From an uncultured Eubacteriales bacterium (GTDB lineage: Bacteria; Bacillota; Clostridia; Oscillospirales; Oscillospiraceae), in assembly GCA_900549545.1 (NCBI GenBank), contig URPA01000027.1, forward strand, positions 1 to 23,160: a DNA stretch of 23,160 nucleotides, in the 5' to 3' direction. A model generated the notes under the pieces. It was not told the origin of the DNA. It did not search any database and saw only the letters and a program-made list of their open reading frames with translations. Both the position numbers and the translations under genes were made by a program. Below, one piece after another: positions 7,464 through 15,043 of the stretch (positions within the stretch are counted from its first letter, which is position 1; the number at the start of each line of letters is the position of its first letter).

Positions 7464-8306
7464 TCAGCCGAGCAGACGAGCCGCCGTTTTCAGATTGTCG
7501 GCAGCGGTGCTTTTGCGGAAGCTGTCTCCATCGAACATGATCGGGACGCAGACCTCCAAGATGCGGTCATAAATTCGGCGGTCATCCAGATCGACAGCTT
7601 GCTTCATAACGGAAAGCGGGATATTCGTGGTGACGATCATGGGCTTGCCGGTCAGCAGCCGTTTGTCAACCACATCGAACACTCGCTCCTTACCGAAGCT
7701 GGTGTTACGTTCTGCCCCCAAATCATCCAGAATGAGGAGGTCGGGGCGCATAAGCGATTTCATGTAATTGTCGCGGTCCGAACCGAAGTTACCCTGCATA
7801 CGGTTGACTACATCAGACATTCCCACAAAGAGGACGGACTCCAGACGGTCAATCAGAGCGTTGGCAATGCATCCAGCGGCATAGGATTTTCCCGTGCCGA
7901 CATTCCCGAACAGGAGCAGCCCGATTCCTGCTTTTTTGAACTCGTCCCAGTTCTGCGCGTAACCCCTCGCCTTTGCAAGCTGGGGTGTTGTAACTGCGGC
8001 TGACTCAAACCGCCAGCCAGCGGCGGGCATATCGCGGAACGCCTCGCTGCGGAGCATCGTCATGTAAGACATTCTCTCATATTCCCGACGCTCCGCTTCT
8101 TCCCGTTCTCGGCGTTCGGCGACGCACTTGCACATAACCGGGTGCTTGGTAAAGCCCTGTGCCTGAAGGTCTGCGGGGTAAAAGGCTTCTTTCGGCGTAT
8201 GGCACTTGCCGCAGTATTTCAGCCCATCAGCGGAATTGATGTAATCGTCAGGTGCGGCATTAGCCGCTTCAACGGCATCAACCATTTTTGTGAAAATCGG
8301 ATTCAT
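7464..8306 (-). CDS. DnaC/IstB-like AAA+ ATPase, probable helicase loader
   Basis: The protein has 280 aa. Cysteines at 32, 35, 59 and 61 (YCGKCHTPKE, MCKCVAE) form a probable zinc site ahead of a charged helix. The AAA+ core has Walker A GNVGTGKS (134-141) and Walker B LLILDDLG (190-197), plus a TTNIP sensor-like segment. DnaC-type proteins load the replicative helicase, here probably at the element's own origin with the adjacent RepA-like protein. The start at 8306 is preferred over GTG at 8312: GGGAG is 7 nt away, and the ATG overlaps the repA stop as ATGA, implying translational coupling. An IstB transposition helper is less likely since no IstA is present. Confidence 0.85.
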   Translation of the reverse strand: MNPIFTKMVDAVEAANAAPDDYINSADGLKYCGKCHTPKEAFYPADLQAQGFTKHPVMCKCVAERREREEAERREYERMSYMTMLRSEAFRDMPAAGWRFESAAVTTPQLAKARGYAQNWDEFKKAGIGLLLFGNVGTGKSYAAGCIANALIDRLESVLFVGMSDVVNRMQGNFGSDRDNYMKSLMRPDLLILDDLGAERNTSFGKERVFDVVDKRLLTGKPMIVTTNIPLSVMKQAVDLDDRRIYDRILEVCVPIMFDGDSFRKSTAADNLKTAARLLG

Positions 8307-8965
8307 AGACACTCTCCCTCGTTATCGTCGTAAGTGTAGTTTTTCGCTCTCCTGCCCTTGCTGTCCTCGTCCAACCACTTCTTGATGGTGGCGTAATGAT
8401 TGGCATAGTGCCTGTCATTGGAAGCCATGTACCGGGACAGCCGCTCAATGTATTCGGCAGCTTTGCCGGGATAAGCCGTCTCCAGCCGGGAATATTCCTC
8501 TCCTGACAGAAAAACATTTTGATACTCTCCATATCGGCGGCGCGTACTCTCTACTCTTTCGGTCTTACTCTGTTCTTTATATTCTGTATTAGTATTACTT
8601 GTGGGCAATTTCTGCCCATCAAGAGGGGCGGTTTTCTGCACTTCTGAAAGGCAGCCTTTGCCCATCAGAGGGGAAGAAAGCTGCACCCCATCGGGTATTT
8701 GCAGAAACAGCCTGTTAGCCTTGGTCAAGCCCTGTCGGACGCGAGTCAGCAGCCCGGCATTTTCCAGTTCGCACAAGGCGGTTTTTACCGTTCTTTCGCT
8801 CCGATTCAGGTCATTCGCCATCTGCTTGATTGTGTAGATGACATACACATTTCCGTCCTCTGATACCCACCCCGATTTTTGCGAAAGCATCGTGCGATTC
8901 AGCAGGAGGGCATACAGCAGTTTAGCGTTGATGGAATGTTCGCTGACTACCATAAATTGTGGCAA
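8303..8965 (-). CDS. RepA-like replication initiator (RepA_N domain)
   Basis: The protein has 220 aa from TTG at 8965. The N-terminal winged-helix region (FMVVSEHSINAKLLYALLLNRTMLSQ, then VYVIYTIKQMANDLNRSERTVKTALCELE) matches plasmid and ICE RepA_N initiators. The C-terminal half is a variable linker and a small helical domain (YIERLSRYMASN...HYATIKKWLDED) that may contact the DnaC-like loader encoded next with an ATGA overlap. The frame stays open upstream to 9007 and adds IYIKIDTSLPPFIPLP, which looks like family sequence. An AAAGGAAG site sits at the right distance from an ATC codon at 9007, so the true start may be this non-standard ATC; 8965 is the conservative choice. Confidence 0.78.
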   Translation of the reverse strand: MPQFMVVSEHSINAKLLYALLLNRTMLSQKSGWVSEDGNVYVIYTIKQMANDLNRSERTVKTALCELENAGLLTRVRQGLTKANRLFLQIPDGVQLSSPLMGKGCLSEVQKTAPLDGQKLPTSNTNTEYKEQSKTERVESTRRRYGEYQNVFLSGEEYSRLETAYPGKAAEYIERLSRYMASNDRHYANHYATIKKWLDEDSKGRRAKNYTYDDNEGECL

Positions 8966-9039
8966 AGGAATGAACGGTGGGAGCGAGGTATCAATCTTGA
9001 TATAGATGGCGTATCACTTCCTTTCGGTGTCTGCGGTAT

Positions 9040-9258
9040 TCATGGTGGCGTTCCATCGGGTCCGCGAGGGGAGTACGCAGATGTACCACCCTTTTTTGCC
9101 CTCTTGGATTGATAATGCGGGCAAATAACGACAACCGCCCGGAAACTCTGCTTGCAATCGTGGACGCAGCGGCGGCAGAGCGTGTTGTACGCCTTGCGTC
9201 CCCGGTCATTCAGGAAGAACGACCATTCCAGCTTTTTTGATTTGCTCATGCGCGGCAT
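9040..9258 (-). CDS. Small Cys-rich protein typical of Tn1549-like elements, function unknown
   Basis: The protein has 72 aa from the ATG at 9258, which follows AAAGGAGTACAGAT; the longer frame to 9318 lacks this support. It contains LEWSFFLNDRGRKAYNTLC and a Cys/His cluster (CRRCVHDC...CPHY) that could bind zinc. It is very basic. Its position between mobC and repA suggests a role in mobilization or replication control, but this is inference. The C-terminal tail (GTSAYSPRGPDGTPP) looks less constrained. Confidence 0.65.
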   Translation of the reverse strand: MPRMSKSKKLEWSFFLNDRGRKAYNTLCRRCVHDCKQSFRAVVVICPHYQSKRAKKGGTSAYSPRGPDGTPP

Positions 9259-9278
9259 ATCTGTACTCCTTTCCCGAA

Positions 9279-9608
9279 TTACAATTCGTTTCTCTGCTGT
9301 ACTTTCAGCAGCTCCCATACGTCAGCCATCCGTTCTTTCAGCTCGGCAACGTCGGCATCGTAGAAATGCCCGGTGCTGTTGATGCGGCGGCAGACGTGGT
9401 TGATGTTTGTGGCAATCCTGCTGACAGCGGCAGCTAACTTTTTCTGCTCGGTGTAATCGACCTTGATGATGTACCCGTCAATCAGCATTTTCCGGGCATA
9501 CGCGCCGAAGTTGCGGGTGCCGAGTTGATTCATCTTGTGGCGAACTACGCTCAATTCCTGCTCATTTAGGCAGATTTCCTTGCGGATGGGTCGTGTGCGG
9601 TCTGGCAT
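9279..9608 (-). CDS. mobC: MobC-type relaxosome accessory protein
   Basis: This 109-aa protein begins with a ribbon-helix-helix-like basic region (RPIRKEICLNEQELSVVRHKMNQLGTRNFGAYARKMLIDG). It continues with helices containing ISRIATNINHVCRRINSTG-type sequence (here SRIATNINHVCRRINSTG). This is the signature of the MobC family, which helps a relaxase open oriT DNA for conjugative transfer. GAAAGGAG precedes the ATG at 9608. In relatives, mobC is normally followed or overlapped by a relaxase gene; here a 72-aa gene and repA follow, and no relaxase is present in the window. The protein may serve a relaxase acting in trans. Confidence 0.85.
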   Translation of the reverse strand: MPDRTRPIRKEICLNEQELSVVRHKMNQLGTRNFGAYARKMLIDGYIIKVDYTEQKKLAAAVSRIATNINHVCRRINSTGHFYDADVAELKERMADVWELLKVQQRNEL

Positions 9609-9619
9609 ATCAAAGAACT

Positions 9620-9701
9620 CCTTTCACTTTACAACGGACACCTTTTTGCCGTTTGTTGAGTATGGCGGCAAAAATTTTTTCCTTTCACTTTACAACGGAC
9701 A
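9620..9701. repeat. 21-bp direct repeats flanking a hairpin upstream of mobC
   Basis: A 21-bp segment ending in tttacaacggaca occurs at 9620-9640 and identically at 9681-9701. On the minus strand the 9620 copy supplies the mobC ribosome-binding site; the other copy also holds AAAGGA but no gene follows it. Between them, tttttgccg (9643-9651) pairs with cggcaaaaa (9666-9674). The arrangement could mark a deletion scar or relaxosome binding sites. Confidence 0.7.
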
Positions 9702-9750
9702 TTTTTAAGTCAAAACGCAGGTATCGAAACGGAAGATTTTCAAAAAATAT

Positions 9751-9890
9751 GCGCCCCTGCTTTTGCGAAAGCGGGAGCGCGTTGTATCTGCGGATATGAG
9801 ATTTGAGAGAGTAGCAAGCACATCCGGTGTCCGTACACACCGGAAAAATGAGCGGTTCAGCCTTGCGCCCGAACTGCTCATTTTGTTGTT
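9751..9890. other. Candidate origin of transfer (oriT), hairpin cluster upstream of mobC
   Basis: Three inverted repeats lie within 140 bp and no gene is present. One at 9751-9780 has arms gcgcccctgcttt and aaagcgggagcgc, pairing at 11 of 13. One has ccggtgt (9824-9830) with acaccgg (9837-9843). One has a 14-bp arm pair with a single mismatch (9844-9857 with 9871-9884). Inverted repeats next to mobC are expected of oriT. The nick site cannot be assigned. The third hairpin could instead be a terminator. Confidence 0.45.
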
Positions 9891-9954
9891 GGGGAATCCC
9901 CACACCCCTTTCATGTCTGAATTGAAAATACTTCCTGAACTTTTCAGAAAGCCC

Positions 9955-9983
9955 TTGCTTTTATTCGCTTTGACGATTATAAT
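9955..9983 (+). promoter_or_regulatory. Promoter for the HTH/mod/res cargo operon
   Basis: TTGCTT (9955-9960), a 17-bp spacer, and TATAAT (9978-9983) predict a transcript start near 9990, about 50 bp before the HTH gene. It is the best promoter seen ahead of the plus-strand cargo genes. Confidence 0.6.
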
Positions 9984-10038
9984 TATACTGTGATTTTATA
10001 AGCAGACGCGGAACTTAACTGCAACAGGAGTGCTACCC

Positions 10039-10242
10039 ATGAAGTATTTATCTATCGCGCAAACCGCCGAACGCTGGGGCATCTCCACCCGCCGTATTCA
10101 GATTTTGTGCGGCGAGGGGCGCGTCCCCGGTGCTATCCGCATTGGCTCGGTCTGGGGGATTCCAGAGGACGCAGAGAAGCCAGCGGACGCGAGAATCAAG
10201 AACGGCAAGTATATCAAAAAAACTGCCGAAAATGAAAAATAA
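10039..10242 (+). CDS. Small helix-turn-helix DNA-binding protein, probable cargo regulator
   Basis: The protein has 67 aa from the ATG at 10039, preceded by CAGGAG at 8 nt spacing; the in-frame GTG at 10030 overlaps that site. It has YLSIAQTAERWGISTRRIQILCGEGRVPGAIRIGSVWGIPEDAEKP, a MerR/HTH_17 fold with helix-turn-helix and wing. Similar small proteins often precede restriction-modification and other cargo genes in Firmicutes islands, where they could act as controller proteins or directionality factors. It is separated from mod by a 285-bp leader. A palindrome gtcgattcgac at 10346-10356 is a possible target, by inference only. Confidence 0.75.
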   Translation: MKYLSIAQTAERWGISTRRIQILCGEGRVPGAIRIGSVWGIPEDAEKPADARIKNGKYIKKTAENEK

Positions 10243-10527
10243 GCCGCAGATTATATCAGCGACTCTAACTCGAAATAATGGGGTCTATTCCACCTCGCGG
10301 GTGCGAATGGGCGCACTGATCCCTTGTCACGAATCTACCTAAATCGTCGATTCGACAAACGATGACAGTGTTTGACAAAGATTTAGTCCTTCCGAGACAG
10401 GATAGGTCTTTCACCACAATAACCACTGCATAGGCATAGACAGGAGTGACCCTCATTACTGCTGAGGGTCAGGGTAGAAAAACCCTCATTTGAAATGAGG
10501 ATAACACGATTATGGAGGAAATCAGCC
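10243..10527 (+). promoter_or_regulatory. mod leader with mutually exclusive hairpins
   Basis: No gene is present. The segment tgagggt at 10463-10469 can pair back with gaccctca (10448-10455), or forward with accctca (10482-10488). That downstream strand can instead help form cctcattt (10484-10491) with aaatgagg (10493-10500). Only one arrangement can form at a time, as in attenuators. The last hairpin ends 27 nt before the mod ATG and 13 nt before its GGAGG. A lone TTGACA at 10372-10377 lacks a -10 at proper distance. Confidence 0.5.
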
Positions 10528-12114
10528 ATGCCAACACTTGAATGGATTGGAAAGAGCAAGGTTATCAATCATCATCAGGAAGTTCCGTTCCGGGTGTTGG
10601 AGCGCAAGTATAGCTTTGACGAAAACGGGGAGCATAGCGAGGACAACGGCAGCGACAACATGATTATCCGGGGTGACAACCTTGAAGCCCTGAAAGCCCT
10701 GCTGCCCCGGTACGAGGGGCGCGTCAAGTGCATCTACATCGATCCGCCCTACAACACTGGCAACGAGGGCTGGGTTTATAACGACAACGTCAACGATCCG
10801 AAAATCAAAAAGTGGCTGGGTGAGGTTGTCGGCAAAGAGGGCGAGGACTTGACCCGCCATGACAAGTGGCTGTGCATGATGTACCCGCGCTTGAAGCTGC
10901 TGCAAAAGCTGCTGGCGGACGATGGTGTTATTTTCATCAGCATTGATGACAGAGAGCAAGTATTACTACGGATGATATGTAACGAAATTTATGGTGAAAA
11001 TAATTTCTTGGCACAATTTGTTTGGCAAAAACGCACCTCTCCCGATATGCGTAAATTGGTAAGTACCGCCCACGAATATGTATGCGCGTATTGTAAAGAC
11101 ATCTCTTATCTCCCTAACGCAATAAGCAAAGTTGCATTAAGCGAAGAAGATGCCGAGAATTATAAAAATCCAGATAATGACCCCCGTGGTCCGTGGGCAT
11201 CGAGCGATTTTACAGCGCAGGGTTTTCGCCCGAACCAGATGTATGAAATTATTACACCAGGCGGAGCGAGATATACTCCCCCAGAAGGTCGTTGTTGGAA
11301 AAACGTGGAGAGTGAGTTTATCAAGCAACGTGATGAAGGACGAATGTGGTTTGGAGCTGACGGAAAGGGCATACCGCGTCGAAAGACCTACTTATCTGAA
11401 CGGGAGGGTAAAAACGTTTGGACTTGGTGGGATAACAAGGGCGTCGGGCATTCGCAGGAAGCTACAAAAGAGATTGGAAAAATCTTCGGTACGCCAACAG
11501 CTTTTGACTATCCAAAACCTGTTCGATTGATACAGCGTATAATTCAAATTGCTACAAGAAAAGACTCGATTGTACTTGATTCTTTCGCTGGGTCTGGTAC
11601 AACAGCGCAAGCGGTTCTTAACATGAATAAGCATGATGGTGGATGCAGAAGAATCATCCTTGTTGAAATGGGAGACTATGCTGACAGCATCACCGCCGAA
11701 CGCGTCAAGCGTGTTATCAATGGCTACGGCGAGGGCAAGAATGCCGTGGCGGGTACGGGCGGCAATTTCAGCTTTTATGACTTGGGCGAACCGCTGCTTG
11801 TGGGAGATTGCCTGAATGAAGCGGTTGCCCCGGAGAAAATCCGGGAATACATCTGGTTCATGGAAACCAAGCAGCCCTATGCCCCGCCCAGCGGCGGCAA
11901 TCCCTATTATCTCGGCAAGCACAACAGCACAGGCTATTACTTCTACTACGAGCCGCAGCGCGTGACGGTGCTGGACTATGCGTTTCTCTCTACCATTACG
12001 GAAAAAGCCGATGGAACGGTGATCTATGCCGACCGCTGCTCCATCAGCGAGGACAAGCTGGCAAAAATGGGCGTTACATTCAAAAAGATTCCGCGCGATA
12101 TTAGCAGATTGTAA
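10528..12114 (+). CDS. mod: Type III restriction-modification methyltransferase subunit Mod
   Basis: This 528-aa DNA methyltransferase modifies and, with Res, recognises the target; Type III Mods form N6-methyladenine. The order is beta-class: catalytic motif IV DPPYNTG (72-78) comes first and the AdoMet motif FAGSGTT (353-359) later, with the target recognition domain between. The start at 10528 follows GGAGG at 8 nt; the frame is open to 10495 but unsupported. Sequence from about 10950 to 11690 (residues ~141-387) is distinctly AT-richer than the GC-rich ends, suggesting an exchanged specificity segment. Res follows after 16 bp with its own site, so the pair forms one operon. The recognition sequence cannot be read from the protein. 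Confidence 0.95.
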   Translation: MPTLEWIGKSKVINHHQEVPFRVLERKYSFDENGEHSEDNGSDNMIIRGDNLEALKALLPRYEGRVKCIYIDPPYNTGNEGWVYNDNVNDPKIKKWLGEVVGKEGEDLTRHDKWLCMMYPRLKLLQKLLADDGVIFISIDDREQVLLRMICNEIYGENNFLAQFVWQKRTSPDMRKLVSTAHEYVCAYCKDISYLPNAISKVALSEEDAENYKNPDNDPRGPWASSDFTAQGFRPNQMYEIITPGGARYTPPEGRCWKNVESEFIKQRDEGRMWFGADGKGIPRRKTYLSEREGKNVWTWWDNKGVGHSQEATKEIGKIFGTPTAFDYPKPVRLIQRIIQIATRKDSIVLDSFAGSGTTAQAVLNMNKHDGGCRRIILVEMGDYADSITAERVKRVINGYGEGKNAVAGTGGNFSFYDLGEPLLVGDCLNEAVAPEKIREYIWFMETKQPYAPPSGGNPYYLGKHNSTGYYFYYEPQRVTVLDYAFLSTITEKADGTVIYADRCSISEDKLAKMGVTFKKIPRDISRL

Positions 12115-12130
12115 GGGGGGTGTTCGCTAT

Positions 12131-14770
12131 ATGGAACTGAAAACATATCAGAAAAAGGTGATAGCGGACTTGACCCGCTATCTGGATCTGCTGAACGAAA
12201 CAAAGAGTGACACAGCGGCGTTTCGCCTGTTTTGGCAGGAGAAATCAGCCCCGACTTTAGGGCTATACCAAAACGTTATACCCGGTGTTCCAAACCTCTG
12301 CTTCAAGGTGCCGACAGGCGGCGGCAAGACCTTTATTGCCTGCAACGCCGTTCGCCCCATCTTTGACGCGCTCCCCGCTACCAAGACAAAGGCGGTCGTG
12401 TGGCTTGTTCCGTCGGACGCGATTCTGACGCAGACGGCGAAAGCCCTGAAAGACACATCCCACCCCTACCGTCAGAAGATTGACGTGGATTTCGGCGGGC
12501 GTGTGGAGGTTTACACCAAGCAGGAGCTTTTGAACGGTCAGAACTTCAACCCCTCCGCCGTAACGGAGCAGTTGTCGGTTATGGTGCTGTCCTACGATTC
12601 GTTCCGTGGGCGCGGCAAGGAGGTCTTGAAAGCCTATCAGGAGAACAGCAACCTTGCCGAGTTTGCAAAGGTGCTGGGTAAGCCCGACAGCCCCATTGAA
12701 AAAGCGGATGAAACCGCACTGTTCCAGATCATCAACCAGCTTAACCCGCTTGTCATCGTGGACGAGAGCCACCATGCCCGGTCGGAATTGAGCCTTGAAA
12801 TGCTGGAAAACTTCAATCCCTGCTTTGTGCTGGATTTGACCGCCACGCCGAAAAAGGAGAGCAATATCATCTCCTATGTGGACGCGGTGCAGCTGAAAAA
12901 CGAACACATGGTAAAGCTGCCCGTGATCGTCTATAACCGGGACAGCCAATCCGAGGTACTGATTGACGCGATCGACCTGCGGAACAAACTGGAAGAAATC
13001 GCAAGCGTGGAGTACGCCAAGACGGGGAAATATATCCGCCCTATCGCGCTGTTTCAGGCACAGCCGAAAGGTAAGGAGGACGCGACCACCTTTGAAAAAC
13101 TGCGGGACAAACTGGTGGACGCCGGGATTCCCGCCGAGCAAATTGCCATTCGTACCGCTGATGTGAACGAACTGAAAAATGTGGAGTTGATGTCCCTAAG
13201 CTGTCCGATTCGATACATTATCACGGTCAATGCGCTGAAAGAGGGCTGGGATTGCCCCTTTGCCTATATCCTTGCGTCTCTTGCCAATAAGACAAGTCAG
13301 GTTGACGTGGAGCAGATTTTAGGACGGATTCTCCGTCTGCCCCATACGAGCCAGCACACACAGAGCGCACTCAATATGTCCTATGTGCTGACTTCTTCCA
13401 ACGACTTCAACAATACTGTGGCGCATATAGTCAAGGGCTTGAACAGCGCAGGATTCAGCGATAAGGACTATCGGATCGGTGAGTCCGCAAAACCGCAGGT
13501 TCCCGAACAGCCAGCAGAACAAATCACGCTGCCTGATCAACAAGGGTGTCCTGAAATGGAACCCCCTTTGGAAACCGCCGAGGACGATTTTTCGGGGCTG
13601 GATGGGAAATCTATCGGGGCAGAGTTGGAGCGGCGCAGAGAACAGGCACAAACGCCTGAAACTGCCCCGAAAGCCGACACCATGCTGGACGCTGCCGCAG
13701 AGGTCGAAAAGGCATATACAGACGCTATCCAACAGACAGACAATGACCCGATGATGGACAATCTTCCGTGGGAGGTGCGGGATAAAGTGAAATCATTCCA
13801 AGTAAACCCGCAGTTCCGGGAGGATATTGAAACGCAGCAAATCCCGCAGTTTTTCCTGAAAGTTGAGCAATCTTTGTTTACGGACGGTTCTTTTGAACTG
13901 CTGGACAAGGAAATGCTGGCAGAGGGCTTTACCCTCAAGGGCAAGGCATACGATATTGACTTTGCCGCCGCAGACGATGAAATCCGCGAAATCGACGTGC
14001 GGGAGCAGGACGGCGGTTTGCCAAAGGTGTTCAAGATGGAGAGCGCCGAACAGCGGTACTTCAAAGAGTGGTTCAACAATCTGCCGCCGGAAAGCCGGGT
14101 ACGTCAATGCAAGGAAATGATGTTCAATCAGCTTAACAAGCTGAACATGGTGGACGCCGCCGAACTGAAAGCCTACATAGACCGCATTGTGAACGATATG
14201 GATAAGGCGCAGCTTGCCGCTATGGAGAAAGCCCCGCTGGGCTATGCGGCAAAGATCCGCGCCAAAATTGAAACGCTACTGGAATCCCATTATCGAGAAA
14301 ACTTTGAAAGGTGGCTGGAAACGGAGCGCATCGTCTGCAAGCCCTATTTCCGTCTGCGCCCCTCTATCCATCCTGCCACATATACCGACATATATGCCCG
14401 TTCTCTGTATGCAGCAGAGGACGGTGACATGAACAAACTGGAACAGAAGTTGATTGTAGAGTTGACCGCCCTGCCGAATGTCCGCTGGTGGCACAGAAAT
14501 ATTGCACGTCAAGACTTTGCAATTAACGGCTTTATCAAGCACTACCCCGATATTCTGATTATGACCCAGAGCGGCAAGCTCATCTGTGCGGAAACTAAGG
14601 GCGAACATCTGAAAAATGATGACAGCCGGGAGAAAATCGCACTCGGTCAAGCGTGGCGCACAGCAGCGGGCAAGAATTTCCGCTATTACATGGTGTTTGA
14701 GAATGAGGAAAACCTCTTGCCGGGTGCGGTGAGCATGAGCCAGTTTATCGACACGGTTAAGGCATTGTAA
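12131..14770 (+). CDS. res: Type III restriction endonuclease subunit Res
   Basis: The protein has 879 aa. It works only in complex with Mod: an SF2 helicase-like motor signals between sites, and a C-terminal nuclease cuts unmodified DNA. Visible motifs are Walker A PTGGGKT (61-67), Walker B VDESHH (about 210-215), motif III LTATP (236-240), NALKEGWDCP (367-376), and motif VI QILGRILRLP (395-404). After a charged linker (about 450-540), the C-terminus has a PD-(D/E)xK nuclease with Asp807 in YPDIL and Glu821/Lys823 in AETK. All key residues are present, so it should be active. The start at 12131 follows AAGGGGGG; an upstream in-frame extension overlaps mod and is not credible. A terminator-like hairpin follows at 14845. 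Confidence 0.95.
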   Translation: MELKTYQKKVIADLTRYLDLLNETKSDTAAFRLFWQEKSAPTLGLYQNVIPGVPNLCFKVPTGGGKTFIACNAVRPIFDALPATKTKAVVWLVPSDAILTQTAKALKDTSHPYRQKIDVDFGGRVEVYTKQELLNGQNFNPSAVTEQLSVMVLSYDSFRGRGKEVLKAYQENSNLAEFAKVLGKPDSPIEKADETALFQIINQLNPLVIVDESHHARSELSLEMLENFNPCFVLDLTATPKKESNIISYVDAVQLKNEHMVKLPVIVYNRDSQSEVLIDAIDLRNKLEEIASVEYAKTGKYIRPIALFQAQPKGKEDATTFEKLRDKLVDAGIPAEQIAIRTADVNELKNVELMSLSCPIRYIITVNALKEGWDCPFAYILASLANKTSQVDVEQILGRILRLPHTSQHTQSALNMSYVLTSSNDFNNTVAHIVKGLNSAGFSDKDYRIGESAKPQVPEQPAEQITLPDQQGCPEMEPPLETAEDDFSGLDGKSIGAELERRREQAQTPETAPKADTMLDAAAEVEKAYTDAIQQTDNDPMMDNLPWEVRDKVKSFQVNPQFREDIETQQIPQFFLKVEQSLFTDGSFELLDKEMLAEGFTLKGKAYDIDFAAADDEIREIDVREQDGGLPKVFKMESAEQRYFKEWFNNLPPESRVRQCKEMMFNQLNKLNMVDAAELKAYIDRIVNDMDKAQLAAMEKAPLGYAAKIRAKIETLLESHYRENFERWLETERIVCKPYFRLRPSIHPATYTDIYARSLYAAEDGDMNKLEQKLIVELTALPNVRWWHRNIARQDFAINGFIKHYPDILIMTQSGKLICAETKGEHLKNDDSREKIALGQAWRTAAGKNFRYYMVFENEENLLPGAVSMSQFIDTVKAL

Positions 14771-14844
14771 ATCAAATAACCATATATCCGTCACTTGCAG
14801 GGGGCGATAAAATCTACCCCCGATAAGAAGCAGTGCCGATTCGG

Positions 14845-14878
14845 GCAGCAGGAGCAATTCTGCTGCTCGTTTTCTTTT
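14845..14878 (+). terminator. Terminator after res
   Basis: gcagcag (14845-14851) pairs with ctgctgc (14860-14866), followed by tcgttttctttt. An additional ggggg/ccccc hairpin lies at 14800-14821. Together they probably end the mod-res transcript. The rest of 14771-14947 holds no gene. Confidence 0.65.
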
Positions 14879-14947
14879 GTGTGACCCCCTGGCTCATGCG
14901 CCGCAGGGTAGTCATAAATAACAATCAGCAAGGAGGTTAATTGTCCA

Positions 14948-15043
14948 ATGAAAAACAGTAAGCGAGGAGGTGCGCCGCCTATGAACCACATCGGGAATAT
15001 CCGTATATCTGCAAGGGAGGGCTTATATGGCAAAGAAACTTGA
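14948..15043 (+). CDS. 31-aa small ORF overlapping the recombinase start
   Basis: ATG at 14948 follows AAGGAGG (11 nt away). The peptide MKNSKRGGAPPMNHIGNIRI continues with SAREGLYGKET and stops at 15043, inside the recombinase gene that begins at 15027. The recombinase's own AAGGGAGGG lies within this ORF, so translation of one may govern the other. It may be a leader peptide or the detached N-terminus of an older recombinase. It is short, and coding is not certain. Confidence 0.4.
   Translation: MKNSKRGGAPPMNHIGNIRISAREGLYGKET

Noticed and set aside
9705..9914. Minus-strand frame of 69 codons between mobC and the HTH gene
   Set aside because: It runs through the candidate oriT hairpins. 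Its peptide has no domain, and the overlapping frames reflect the inverted repeats. Non-coding DNA is the better reading.
10371..10400. Possible promoter starting with TTGACA at 10372
   Set aside because: No acceptable -10 hexamer lies 16-19 bp downstream, and the nearest similar hexamer is too far away.
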